DNA from: Bretschneidera sinensis
Lineage: Eukaryota; Streptophyta; Magnoliopsida; Brassicales; Akaniaceae
Reading direction: 5' to 3'
NCBI GenBank assembly: GCA_023935145.1
Contig: CM043698.1
Span: 85,783,001-85,847,000, forward strand
DNA length: 64,000 bases
The notes below the pieces were generated by a model. The model was not told where the DNA came from, ran no database searches, and saw nothing but the letters and a program-made list of their open reading frames with translations. The position numbers and the translations under genes are program-made. This document shows, in pieces, positions 1 through 10,415 of this stretch (positions are counted from its first letter, which is position 1; every line of letters starts with the position of its first letter).

Positions 1-805
1 GGTGAGATGATCTACCCCGCCACACATAAAGCACGGCTCTAAAGACTCGGCATGATTAGCCACATGTGTTTGCTTTAAGCCCTTAGTTTTCAATGCCTCT
101 AACTCCCTAGTGAGCAGTTCGACCTTAGCTTTCAGGTTGTCTTCTTCCCTAAGATGGTATATTCCTCCACTACTAGGGTTTCCTATAGGTCGTGACCTAT
201 TCATGTTTTCAGTAGTACTAGGTCTAGTCCATGTATGAGCTTTCTCAGCAAGCTCATTGAGGTATTCAATAGCCTCATCGGGGTCTTTTTGCAGAAATTC
301 CTCATTGCACATCATCTCTGCAAATTGGCGTTCTCTATAGGTAAGACCCTCATAGAAATAGCTCACTAAACGCTAATTTTCATACTCATGGTGTGGACAC
401 ATACATAAAAACTCTTTAAATTTCTCCCAAGACTGATACAAAGTCTAGTTTTCTTTTTGTGAAAAGGTGGAGATTTGTCTTTTCAACACATTAGTCTTAT
501 GTTGAGGGAAGTATTTGTTAAAGAAGACCCGAGTCATCTCAGTCTGCGATCCAATAGATCGTGGTCTCAATGAGTATAGCCAACTCTTAGCTCTATCCTT
601 CAAAGCGAAAGGAAAGAACTTAAGTCGCACAATGTCAGCAGTTGCACCTTGACTATGGAAAGTCGCAACTACTTCCTCAAACTCTCTAATGTGCACATAT
701 GAGTTCTCATTTTCCATGCCATAAAATATAGGGAGTAACTGTATCATCCTTGTTTTAAGATCTAATTAGGGAGTAACTGTATCATCCTTGTTTTAAGATC
801 TAATA
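1..805 (-). pseudogene. Athila-type gag fragment (Ty3/gypsy)
   Basis: Retrotransposon capsid (gag) reading leftward. Its longest open stretch (747-445, 100 codons) carries the plant Ty3 gag capsid signature: IQLLPIFYG, an FFPFALKDRAKSWL block and a YFPQHK block. The same frame continues to the window edge with only two stops (445-447 and about 360). It passes through CPHHEYEN, GLTYRERQFAEMM and a glutamate/lysine-rich linker, and ends in a CCHC zinc knuckle (CFMCGGVDH, positions 33-7). The order capsid, linker, knuckle is what Athila gag proteins show. The N-terminus is lost: just upstream, a 38-bp tandem duplication shifts the frame and a stop follows. It is a decayed structural gene of the minus-strand element whose LTR lies at 806-1348. 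Protease and pol would lie left of the window. Family assignment rests on motif recognition. Confidence 0.8.
730..805. repeat. 38-bp tandem duplication inside gag
   Basis: Two adjacent copies (730-767 and 768-805) of a 38-bp segment are identical except at the last base. Because 38 is not a multiple of three, the duplication breaks the gag frame (LDLKTRMIQ occurs twice in shifted register). It looks like a slippage or repair event after insertion. Confidence 0.9.
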
Positions 806-923
806 TAGAAAAGTATACTTTGGATTAAAGGCCCTCTGGATTGCTCCTAAAGGCCCTCTGGATTCACTCTCTGATGATTTCAGATGAGCTCCGATTGATG
901 CCTAAAGCTGAAGTGGAGTGGGT

Positions 924-931
924 TTTATATA
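924..931 (-). promoter_or_regulatory. TATA box of LTR (TATATAAA)
   Basis: The minus strand reads GCCTATATAAAACC. It lies 54 bp downstream of the nearest unit of the palindrome array at 986-1112, in the usual LTR order U3 array, TATA, transcript. Confidence 0.6.
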
Positions 932-985
932 GGCAAACTCCCGGAGTGATATATGTTTTCTAATCGATGTGGGATACTGCCCGAG

Positions 986-1112
986 TGTGCTCGATCGCAG
1001 CCTTAGTGCGCTCGATCGCAAATTGGTGCGCTTGATCGCAGTTGCGCTGTAGAGTACTTCTTGGTCGATGTGGGATGTGTGCTCGATTGCCCTGTTTGTG
1101 CGCTCGATCGTA
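986..1112. repeat. TCGA-cored dyad array in U3
   Basis: Five copies of a GTGCTCGATCGCA / TGCGCTCGATCGCA motif. Their 12-base cores start at 988, 1009, 1029, 1080 and 1101, giving steps of 21, 20, 51 and 21 bp. Variants differ mostly by C-to-T or G-to-A at the CpG sites. Confidence 0.75.
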
Positions 1113-1348
1113 GAACAGGCAACAGTCCATTTTGTCCTTCCAGAAGCATGAAATCTTGGCCTTTTAAGCAACGATCGCTTCTTTTTCTCTTTTAAACTCA
1201 AAGTACCTGAAAATTGCACTGAAATAAGTCAGTGGTCCAATAATATTACTTTAGAGTTATTAACACATAAAAGCGCAATAAAGACCGAGATTAATCCTAA
1301 AATGCTAACAATTAACCACTGTTGAGAAACATTTTATGACTCTCATCA

Positions 1349-2763
1349 AACAGTTATCATAGTTTTATGCACAACCCAAATCTTTGAGTGTAATGGAAAT
1401 GAATTTATCTTTAATTTTGTTTTAACATAGTCTTTAGTTTTGTATTGCTAAGGGACTAGCAAAATGTAAGTTTGGGGGTGTGATAAGTGCTTAAATAGTC
1501 ATATTTAAGCCCCTTAATTTATGCTTGTTAGGTTCTTTATTTATCTATTTCAGTAGATTCTACTTCATTTTCGTGTTTTATGTATTTTTCATAGGACTTG
1601 AACAAAAAGATGATAATTTGGAGCTTTTAGGAGTAAAAGTCAAATTCTGCCATCCAACAAGGTTCGCTCAAGCGCACCTCCCTTGTGATCGAGTGCACAA
1701 GCACACGAGCGCACTTGAAGAAGGCTCGAGCCCACACTTGCGCTCGAGCGCATCCCGCATACGATCAAGCGCAATCACTGCAGAGACGGCAAAGTCAGAT
1801 ATGGAAAGAAGTCTCCGGATTTCAAATAGGAAATTAAAGTTTTGGGACACCATGAGGACCCTATAAATAGCCCTGTAAAACATATAAATCATACATTTTG
1901 TTTTAATTTCGAAGTAGCAAGCTTAGGAGAGAAATTGACGACTCGTCTCCCGAGTGTTCTTCAGTTTTATTTTTCTGTTTTATTTCATTATGTTTAGAAT
2001 GTTTAGTTTAACTAGTATGTGTAACTAAACTCTTATAGGGCTTGATTGAAGCCCTAGTTATGCTTTTCTACATGTTTATTCATTGATTATCTTTGCTATA
2101 GCCTTGCTAGAATGTTTAACTTGATTAATGCCTGTTTGTATTTAAATTTCTCATATGTATGTGTCTGATCAACGTATGCATGTGGTATGGATAAGTTAGT
2201 CAAATCAATTTGGATTACCGACTCCTGGGTTCGACATTAGTAACAAGAGATATCCACACCGGATTCTCGAGTTAATCAACATGGGAAACTGGGAGCGGAC
2301 CAAGCCCTAGGTCCCGTGTGGTTGCCCATCTTCATAGCTCTCATACTCTCTTAAGGAACAACTCAGTATACACCCATGCTGAATCCCTTAAGAGAGAAAA
2401 GAGTTAGAGTATACACCATGCCTAACTCGTTATATAGGGAGATCAATAGCCTAAGGTCTGGGCCAAGCCCTTAGGTTGGCGACCATTAAATATTCATGGT
2501 AAGGCTAGAGCATTGACACCTTACTTAGTGGGAAAGTATAATTAGTGGTAGATATTGTAGTCCTATGTTCTCATTATTATTCACTCACAATCAACAACTA
2601 TTTCTCTTTTTACTTTGAAGTAACTAATTCTAAATTGAAATTCACCAATCTCTGTGGAAATGATCTCGCACTTGCACACTATGGTATCATTGACCTTGTG
2701 CACTTGCAAGTAAAACTAGTACGATTATTTGCGTATTTATTTAGGTAGATAATCGTCACAACA
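1349..2763 (+). mobile_element. 3' end and 3' LTR of a + strand Athila-like element
   Basis: Positions 1349-1480 are the end of the internal region, with a purine-rich tract (AAGTTTGGGGGTG) just before the LTR. The LTR runs 1481-2763, from TGATAAGTGCTTAAATA to AATCGTCACAACA. It is homologous over most of its length, read in reverse, to the LTRs at 30743-31921 and 34543-35733, whose neighbouring primer site matches tRNA-Asp. A TATA box (CTATAAATAG) lies at 1861-1870. The element interrupts the RT of the Tork copy: sequence resuming at 2764 (GTGAACCCCTTCGCCACC) matches the uninterrupted Tork copy near 41740. The left LTR and the left target duplication are outside the window. Confidence 0.8.
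1663..1773. repeat. TCGA-cored dyad array in U3
   Basis: Six diverged copies of the TGCGATCGAGCGCA motif (other strand of the array at 986-1112). The CGAG/CAAG core positions are 1669, 1690, 1706, 1727, 1745 and 1766, so they form three pairs each 21 bp apart. The array ends 88 bp before the TATA box at 1862. Confidence 0.65.
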
Positions 2764-4356
2764 GTGAACCCCTTCGCCACCAGCCTAGCTTTATACCAGA
2801 CTTCATCCCCTAGAGTGTTCCCTTCTTTGATCTTGTAGATCCATCTATAATCCACAACTCTTTGGTTTTTCTAGTTTGGGTACCAATACCCAAGAGTTGT
2901 TCTTCTTCAAAGAAGACATTTCTTCCTTCATAGCTAACTGCCACTTTGACGAATCCTTACACTCCATGGCATCCATACAAGTTTCTGGTTTAACCATCCC
3001 TCCTTCTGTCTAAGGAGATACTACATTAGCATCCGCAAAACCATATCTCAAAGGTGGTCTAACCACCCTCCTTTCCCAGTCCCTTGTGAGCTGGTAGTCA
3101 TTCTGACTTGCTGCATCAACCTCTTTTAGTTCAGCCTTCTCTTGAGTTTCTTGAGCTTCGCCTTCATCAATGGGCTCTACTTGGTCCGAACCCTCTTGCC
3201 TTCCTTGCTCTACCTAAACCAAATTCTCTTTGATGCAATGCTCCACAAATTCTGGACTAGTTTGCTCACTAGCCCCTACAGGGTTAGTTTTCTCCAAGTA
3301 AGGAAATAATAGTTCATTAAAAAAAACATCCCTACTTATTATGAGTTTCATTCCTTTTGGTTATAAGGACCACAACCTATACCCCTTAACCCCATCACCA
3401 TACCCTAGAAACACATATTTTCTAGACCTTGGGTTAAGTTTATCATCCTTTTGATGTGCATATGCAGCACATCCAAAAATCCTAAGGTTGTTCAACTCAT
3501 GGGGTTTTCCACTCCACATCTCCATGGGAGTCTTAAGGTCTAAAGCCCTAGAGGGTGATCTATTAACCAAGTATGCAGCTGTAGACACAGCTTCTCCCCA
3601 AAAATATTTTGGTAAACTAGACCCAATTAACATGCACCTAACCTTTTCCATAAGGGTTCTATTCATTCTCTCAGCAACTCCATTTTACTGAGGGGTTTTA
3701 ACAACCGTTCTATGTCTTAGAATGCCATTTAATTCACAGAATTTATCAAAATCCTTATTAAAAAATTCTAAGCCATTATCAGTTTTTAACACCTTAACTA
3801 CTCTACCCATTTGGGTCTCCAACAATGTTTTCCACACCCCAAATTTCAAAGCATCTGATTTATTTTTAAGCAAATAAACCCAAACTACTCTTGAATAATC
3901 ATCAATTAAAGATAGAAAGTAATGATTACCTCTCTGTGTTGGTGTCCTTGATGGTCCCCAAAGATCCGCATGGATGTAGTCAAGAATCCCTTTAGACTTG
4001 TGCACTCCGGTGTTGAAGCTAACCCGATGTTGCTTCCCAAGAATGCAACTCTCACAGAAATCTAGTTTCTCTACTTTGTCACCACCAAGCAGATCATCAT
4101 TGCTGAGAACTTGTAGCCCATTTTCGCTCATGTGTCCCAAGCGATAGTGCTAAAGTGCTGCCTTATCCATCTCAGCCATCAAGCTTGCTGCTTGATCTTT
4201 GATTTTTGTCTCACCAATCATCTCATAAAGTCCATCTTTGATTACTGCTTTGATCACTATCAAAGAACCCTTAGTTACCTTGATATTTCCTCCCTCAGCT
4301 TTGTATGTATATCCTATGGAATCCAGCTGCCCCAATGAGATCAAATTCCTCCTCAA
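2764..4356 (-). pseudogene. Tork A integrase and start of reverse transcriptase
   Basis: Pieces in order: GAG-pre-integrase zinc region (4356-4080, RLGHMSENGLQ, FCESCILGKQHR), integrase core with DLWGPSRTP, KTDNGLEF and, after a frameshift at about 3685, the MNRTLMEKVR helix (3666), ending near 3361. These retain two of the three catalytic acidic positions visibly and the HHCC cysteines. A region to 2764 encodes the RT start (DSSKWQLAM, NNSWVLVPK). At least four breaks are present (about 4145, 3685, 3360, and several between 3200 and 2850). It would insert the copia cDNA into the host chromosome if intact, but it cannot be translated as one protein. Confidence 0.85.
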
Positions 4357-4377
4357 ATCCAGGAGATACCTTACATT

Positions 4378-5410
4378 TCACAGCAGTCTTGTGACTCTAT
4401 CAAACATCCTCAACTGGATGTCTCCTATCCCCCTCACTTGGCAAGAATTGTCATTGATCTCCTTTAAATTCTTGAACCATTCCTTGTGAGGGCATATGTG
4501 ATAAGTGCACCAAGAATCCAGAATCCATTTCTCACTGCCTTGCCTCCTGTTCACTGCACACAATAAGAATATCATCTTGCTGTTCTCATTTGGCAACCGA
4601 AGCCTCTCCATTGTTGGTATGACTTCTCCCTTTCTCATCCCACAACCTCTTCTTGCAATCTTTCTTGAAGTGACCTCTCTTGTTGCAATAGAAGCATCGC
4701 ATTCCTCCAAACTTTGGTTTGGAATGCGATCTCCCATGGCTCTACCCTCTACCTCTTGATTTCTCCTGGTAGTTACTATGAATGCTACTACCATTCCGAG
4801 TTGCTGGTCTTCCTCTTATGAACAGCCCTTCCCCACTTGATGCCTCCCTACTCTTGGCTTTGAAATCATGAGCTCTTATAGCATTGACCATAATTTCTTT
4901 GGTTAGTGTATCTCTTCCATATTCAATTGCATTAATCAAACTATCAAAACAATCAGGAAGAGAATTTAATAACATAATAACCAATTGTTCATCCAAGAAT
5001 TTAATACTACAACTAGCCAAATCTTGAACTAGTTTATTAAAGACATCAAGATTATCTTGCAACTCTTTATTAGGATCCATTTTAAAAGTAAAGATTCTTT
5101 TAAGAAAATAAATCTTGTTAGGGAGAGTTTTGGTAAGAAACAACTCATCTAGTTTTTTCCATATGACAGCAGGATCTTCCGAGTCTCCGCACTCCCTTGT
5201 GACATTATCCAACATGTGTGGGAAGATGGTGCTGTATGCCATCTTCTTCATCTCAATCCACTGGTCCTCCGTGATACTTATTGGAAAAGTATCATATTCT
5301 CCAATAGCCAAGTCCACCTTCTATTGCATAAGAACAACCTTGATCTTCCGCTTCCACAGGGAAAAATATCCATTTCCATCAAACATCTCAACAATGAAAT
5401 TTGAACCCAT
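4378..5410 (-). pseudogene. Tork A gag, zinc knuckle and protease
   Basis: Gag begins at ATG 5410 (MGSNFIVEMFDG), has one stop 30 codons in, then is open from 5317 to 4742 with the copia gag helices (DPAVIWKKLDELFLTKTLPNK, LLNSLPDCFDSLINAI). The CCHC knuckle and protease follow in another frame (4794-4378). The protease catalytic triplet is altered: WILDSWCTYH, where copy B keeps WILDSG. The aspartate survives, but the neighbouring glycine needed for the aspartic-protease loop is gone, so the enzyme is probably dead even without the frameshifts. Confidence 0.82.
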
Positions 5411-5655
5411 CTTGCAGAAATGATCCTAGATTTGTGCAGCACCCACAAATGCTTTCTAACTTCTTCTAAACCTCAAGAACATGATCGAAGATTGATCTCA
5501 ACACCATTCTTGAATCACCCTCAAGAACACGATCTGATCTTGATCTTTACTCCGTTCTTGAATCACCCAAGAAGTTTGTTATTTGATTCTTGGAGTCTTG
5601 CTCTGATACCTTCTGTTCTTGCTCCGATACCCAGTTGTGCAAGCTTTGATACCAC

Positions 5656-6552
5656 TGTTGGGAAACCACCTCTTAAGATGCCCAGGTGATGGTCTTCCAA
5701 ACACGCAAATCTAGAGTGACTTGTATAAAGAAAAGAGACAGCAACCAATTAAAGCAAGAAAGAAAAGAACACAAGCAATTTGTTGACGAGGTTCGACAAC
5801 ATGCCTACGTCCTTGTGAGCTCCTTCGAGCTTTCTGCATTATTTTATCCATGGAGTTCTTTATAATTAGTAATACCCTTCCAAGAACTCACATTTTCTTG
5901 AAGAACAAAAGAAGAAGAAGAAGAAGAAGAAGAAAGTGATAAGAACTAACACTAGAATTTTCCCAAGAAAATTCCCTTTACAAGCCCTTGAATCCCTTTC
6001 TATTCTACTCTATCTTTCTAAACAACCAGCCTCTCTACAAAATCTCTCTTGAATTTAGTGTCTTTACACTCTTACAATTGATCTCAATTCTAATCACAAG
6101 TTTTCACAAGTTATGTCACAATGAAGCTAGGTGACTCTTTATATAGTGCACCAACTTCTTGTCCAATCTTGAGGGTCAATATCCACCCTTAGATCTATAA
6201 GACTAATCATCCATAGCCCTTCATCAATCCTTAGTAACGCTGTGCATTTTTAACATGCCTCACGCACCCTTTGAATTGCTGAATCAGTGTGCATTAGTGT
6301 GCCTTCAAGCCGCGACCCAAAACAGGGTAGGTCGCTGTTCAAGGCAAGGCTGAACCACCACACCTTGCATCCATTCTAGGTGCCGCAGCCTGGGGGAGGC
6401 TTAGCCACAGTGCACATCTCCTCCAGGCTGCCTCCCTTGCTGGGCGCCATGGCTTGGGAAGAGCTGGGCCGAGGCGCACACTAGTGTGCATACTTTGTAC
6501 ATGCTGAACTCCATTCTTCTTCTTTGTTTAATCCTTGGACAAAACTCCAACA
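5656..6552 (-). mobile_element. 5' LTR of Tork A, with primer site
   Basis: The 897-bp LTR runs from TGTTGGGAAACCACC to CTCCAACA. It aligns with the LTRs of copy B (39347-40322, 44655-45582). The adjacent 5642-5654 reads on the minus strand GTGGTATCAAAGC, one change from the initiator-tRNA-Met primer site. It contains a (GAA)n run at 5911-5934 and a GC-rich tract with GCACACTAGTGTGC at 6475-6490. Confidence 0.85.
5911..5934. repeat. (GAA)n microsatellite
   Basis: Eight GAA units within the Tork A LTR. The corresponding LTR of copy B does not have this run. Confidence 0.9.
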
Positions 6553-6903
6553 CTTTTACTATTTCAGGAAGATCATTCGAGGACCTTGAACCGTAAGTGA
6601 AGAAGTAAAGTAGAGGAGTCTCTAGGTGGGTCCATGTGTTGGCATTCTCGTCTAATCCTTTTATACTAGTGGTCTAGCATTTTTGTACTAAGTTGTATAT
6701 CTTGAAGTTTACGTCGCATGAGACATTCTTTTGTCAAATTAAAGTATTGTATGATGGATCAAAATTGTACTTATTTAATATGATATACATATATTATTCT
6801 ACATCTATGTTAGATTCTATCCATTCTAAAATTATCCAGGTTCTTAGTTCTGAAAGGTAAGGATGTCATCTCGAGTAAGGCCCGCTCAGGATGGGTCATT
6901 ACA
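6553..6903 (+). mobile_element. Tekay 5' LTR, 3' remnant
   Basis: This matches 22403-22745 closely, including AGATCAT..AAGGACCTTGAACC and the terminus CAGGATGGGTCATTACA. The upstream ~1.85 kb lies on the other side of the Tork A insertion, outside the window. Next to it, 6908-6919 reads TTGTATCAGAGC, one mismatch from the initiator-tRNA-Met primer site. Confidence 0.85.
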
Positions 6904-7103
6904 TTTTTTGTATCAGAGCTTTAGTTTTGTCCAGGACCTTTATGATTCCATAGACTTTCTAGGTTTAGTGTTGTCATTTCTAAATAAGTTCTTTCGTGTG
7001 GGGTTCGAGGATGCCATGTGGATGAAATAGAGGTAGATGTAAAGGTGCGGGACGTGTACGAGGAAGGGGTAGTGCCCTAACCCGCGGGCTTAGATGACCC
7101 ATT

Positions 7104-8400
7104 TTGCGAAGGGTTGGGGTTGATATGGAACTCAAGGTCCTTGAAGAAAAATATGTTGGTAGTGCAACTGGTGCTACTAGTAGAACTACTAAGGATACTA
7201 TTGTAGAGAGGAATGAGTTACGAGAGACCCTGGTCCAAGCATTGGGAAGAATTGGGGAATTGGAGTGTTGGTTGGAAGGGCAAAATAGATAAGTTCCTGA
7301 GTTATCTGAAGGTCTATTAAGGACTTCTGAAGTGCATGGTGTTCGGTTAAGGGACGAAGATCTAAGATAGGAAATAGAGGGAGATTTGTTTACCCAGTTT
7401 AATAAGTTGAAAACCTAGGTTTAAGTAGTTCTACTAACCCCTTGGACACAGAGGAATAGATCAAGAAGATGAAACACTTTTTTAGAGTATCACTAGTTAC
7501 TGAAGTGCAAAAAGTGGCTTTTACATCATTTAAGTTAGAAGGAGAAGCATCAAATTGGTGAGAAGATATTTTACCTAGGTTAAGTGGAGATAAGGATCGA
7601 TCCCTAGATTGGGAAACGTTTAAGCAAGTATACCTTGAGAAGCATTTTCTTGAAACTGTCAAAGCGCAGTTAAAGAAGGATTTTATTCACTTGAAGAAAA
7701 ATAGCATGTCGGTGACTCAATATGATGGGAAGTTCATTAATTTGTCTAGGTTTGCCCCCGAGATGGTGAATGGAAGAGAAGAAGTGCAAGCGATTTCTCG
7801 ATGGTTTGAACTATGATATTCACTCTTGACTCTCTTATTTGAAACTTCCCACTTATGCAAGGTTAGTGGACAAAGTGTTGTTGGTAGAGAAAGATATGAT
7901 GGAGTGGAAGGGATGGCATGAAAGAAAAAGAAAAGTAGGTTAAAAGGTGTTAGAGAGAGTGATTATGGATTTGGAATCCAATATTGCCACCCTTCTCAGA
8001 GAAGTAGATTAGTTACTTAAGGAGGACAAAGTGTGCGGAGTAAACCTTTTACGATGAGTCAAAATCAACAGGATAGGCCGACAACATTAGTTGTTTAGAG
8101 TTCAATAGGAGGAAATTAAAGAATTTTAGGACAGTCAACTTTAATTGGAGCTCACAACAGAGGAGCGGGTACTCAAGGTAGGGGAGGTGGCGTGGTCCTT
8201 GAATTGGGTTCCAGGTCTTGTTTCCAATGTGATCAGGTTGGCCACTTTTCTCAGAACTACCCCAATGTGTCATATCATACTTATGGCTTGACTGGACATC
8301 GCCTTAGGGATTTTCATATGATATAGAGTAGAGTATGCTTTGTCTGTGGTCATAGTGGCCATATGGGCGTATAGTGTTGATCGAAGTTCAAATCACCCAG
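7104..8400 (+). pseudogene. Tekay gag with two zinc knuckles
   Basis: Decayed capsid gene. Parts recognised: an acidic N-terminal region (7104-7292), the capsid core from about 7430 (FKLEGEASNW, LDWETFKQVYLEKHF, SVTQYDGKFINLSRFAPEM), then knuckle 1 CFQCDQVGHFSQNY (8219 on) and knuckle 2 CFVCGHSGH (8337 on). Stops occur at several points and the frame changes near 7800. In knuckle 1 the last cysteine has become tyrosine. Chromovirus gag normally carries CCHC knuckles like these. The true start codon cannot be fixed. Confidence 0.8.
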
Positions 8401-8554
8401 CAATGTGAGTACTACTAGGGATCTAGTAGAGGCCAATCGAGTCGAGACAGTGGATTTAGAGGTGGTAGGAGTGGGACTCAAAGTCGAGGGGCTGTAGTAG
8501 GGAAAGGAAATACAAGTCAGAATCAGTAGGGATAGAGTCTATACCATTAGCTAG

Positions 8555-8874
8555 CAGGATGCCCATGTTACACCCGATGTCGTGACTGGTATGGTTTCAA
8601 TTTTTGGTAGAAATTCTAGAATATTGATTGCTCTCGGAACAACTCATTCTTTTGTATTTACTTTACTTATATTATTTATGGATGCATCTAAATTATGTTT
8701 GGATAACAATTTGATTGTCGAGACTCTCACAGGAGAAAAGGTAGAAATTGAATGAGGGTATTGGAATTATACCTTGAAAATTGGAGATAGAGAATTTATG
8801 GTGAATTTGTTTCCTTTAGAGATGAAAGACTTTGAATTGATTTTGGGTATGGAATGGTTAGCCGCATATCATGC
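8555..8874 (+). pseudogene. Tekay protease, 5' part
   Basis: Aspartic-protease segment with ILIALGTTHSF where functional relatives have a D-S/T-G-A-T-H-S-F loop, so the catalytic aspartate and glycine are lost. It continues through a hydrophobic flap region to ILGMEWLAAYHA, the conserved closing motif. It stops at 8874, where SIRE copy 1 is inserted. The reading resumes at 17393 with CFTTMVIFGILGEEEFTF. Confidence 0.8.
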
Positions 8875-9631
8875 TGTTGACCCTGAATGATTTTGATAGT
8901 GACAAAAATCTTAATTAAGCACTAATGAATATTACTTAAGTAATACATATTGTTAATAGTGCTTATACATCAAAGGAGATCAAGATTGTAGAAATTGGTG
9001 CATCAAAGTTGATGATCTCAAAAGTCAATAAGCTCTCAAAAAAATCAAATTCAAGGAGAATAATTGAAATGCAACTTCAAAGACAATAGAGATAAATTAT
9101 AGGTTTGAATCCTAAAATACTCTTTGTAAGCATTTCAATTGTTAGGAGCTAATTATATTTGCATTGCATTTTATTATATAATCTTAATTAATTAAAGATA
9201 TAAAATCTCCAAGTGATTTTATTAAATGTAAATAAATTCTTTGAGCTCAATACTTAACATTCTCTAATTAAACTTAAGAAGAATTTATGTTGATATAGAA
9301 AATTACTTGAGCATTTGTAATATATCATTCTTCATATATCTTGCACACACATTATGCTTAAATTTGTAATATGTTTTGTCATCATAAAAAATGCTTTAAT
9401 CAAGAAATTGATTAGATTAATTTTGATGATAACAAAACACTTTTGAAGTGTTTAACTCGTGTGTTTAATGTGCAAGAAAGTTTGATTCAATTAGGAGATT
9501 TTTTGGAACTCAAAAATCCAAAAAGAATAAAGAGATATGAAGAAAATTGATGCTGAAAACACTGTTCATCCAGAAAATACTGTTTATACTGGTAACACTG
9601 TAGCAGGAAAAATATGATTTTTAAAGAGGAT

Positions 9632-9664
9632 CCAGTCGACTGGCATCACGACCTAGTCGACTGG
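9632..9664. repeat. Palindrome pair CCAGTCGACTGG
   Basis: CCAGTCGACTGG at 9632-9643 and CTAGTCGACTGG at 9653-9664, starts 21 bp apart, ending 94 bp before the TATA box. The 3' LTR keeps the pair at 16635 and 16656, also 21 bp apart and 94 bp from its TATA box. Confidence 0.9.
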
Positions 9665-9758
9665 AAGTTCAAAAATATGACCGTTGGGACTCGAAATCTG
9701 AGATTTTAAAGGCACAATCAATTCAAATTAAAGTCTAACAGCTATATTAATTGATGGC

Positions 9759-9766
9759 TATATAAA
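9759..9766 (+). promoter_or_regulatory. LTR TATA box
   Basis: TATATAAA followed by ACCCACTCAATT. It is conserved at 16762 in the 3' LTR and 57268 in SIRE copy 2. It marks the U3/R side of the LTR. Confidence 0.7.
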
Positions 9767-9980
9767 CCCACTCAATTCAGCTTTCAACAAGAAGTAGAAG
9801 ACATTCAAAAAGAGAAGAACACACACAATCAAGTCATTCATTCTTTGAAACTCAAAAGGCTTTGAAATACTCATGTTGAGCCATTCTTCAAGCTTTACTT
9901 TGAAAGAGAGACATTATTCAGTTGTATAAGCTTTCATTTACTGTCTCTCTACCATTTACTTTACAGCATTTATTGTAAAG

Positions 9981-10127
9981 AGATTACTTCCGAGAGGAAG
10001 GGGATTACTTCCGATAAGAAGGGGATTACTTCCGAAAGGAAGGGGATTACTTCCGAAAGGAAGGAGATTACTTCCGAAAGGAAGGGGATAGCTTCCGAGA
10101 GGAAGGGGATAGCTTCCGAGAGGAAGG
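9981..10127 (+). repeat. 21-bp tandem array, 7 units, hairpin-forming
   Basis: Seven units at an exact 21-bp step (CTTCC starts 9987, 10008, 10029, 10050, 10071, 10092, 10113). Each unit contains CTTCCGARAGGAAG or a close variant: a 5-bp inverted repeat around GAAA or GAGA. In RNA this would be a short stem capped by a GNRA-type loop. It lies downstream of the TATA box, so it should be in the transcript. Confidence 0.9.
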
Positions 10128-10415
10128 GATTGTAAGGTTTGTACAACACCGGTGAAGTTGTACGACTAAGTTTCTTAGTGGATTACTTCAAGGAGGTTCC
10201 TTGAAGAGAGTGGACGTAGGGTTGGAACGAATCCGATATTGCCGAGCCACTATAACCTGAGCTTGCATCCTCTTCTCTCTAAACTCTTTATTTACAGCAC
10301 ATTACTTATTTTAATTGTTTGCTGCTTATTCGTTTTTATAAACTTGTATTAATTCCGCAAAAATTTTTAAAAATCCAATTCACCCCCCTTTTGGGTTGAA
10401 ACCTCGATCTACAAT

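Larger units (their letters stand above)
806..1348 (-). mobile_element. 5' LTR of the minus-strand Athila-type element (partial)
   Basis: The right end is ACTCTCATCA at 1348, so the LTR read on the minus strand begins TGATGAGAGTCATAAAA. The same terminus ends the Athila LTR at 46236, and about 200 bp inside it is alignable (compare 1150-1348 with 46030-46236). A TATA box lies at 924-931. The inner boundary is not clear: no primer-binding site is seen between the LTR and gag, so the junction is probably deleted. It lies inside the 3' non-coding part of the + strand element that continues from 1349. Confidence 0.65.
2764..6552 (-). mobile_element. Ty1/copia Tork element, copy A (5' part)
   Basis: Minus-strand copia element. 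Reading leftward it has a 5' LTR (6552-5656), primer site, gag, protease, integrase and the start of RT. It is cut at 2764 by the element with LTR 1481-2763. The order protease-integrase-RT and the motif DLWGP(S/A)RTP place it in the Tnt1-94-like (Tork) group. A second copy at 39347-45582 is complete and supplies the comparison. The right end falls in the 5' LTR of the Tekay element: sequence from 6553 matches the Tekay 3' LTR near 22403. Only one side of the insertion is visible, so the target duplication cannot be checked. Confidence 0.88.
8875..10413 (+). mobile_element. SIRE copy 1, 5' LTR
   Basis: 1539 bp, from TGTTGACCCTGAATG to CCTCGATCTACA. Parts in order: U3 with a pair of palindromes (9632-9664), TATA box (TATATAAA at 9759-9766), then a transcribed part with seven 21-bp repeat units (9981-10127). 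Confidence 0.95.

Noticed and set aside
6475..6490. GCACACTAGTGTGC palindrome in Tork LTRs as a fifth phased array
   Set aside because: Similar G/C/A/T-alternating pieces occur in all Tork LTRs, but I could not find a regular 21-bp spacing, and the motif lacks the TCGA core.
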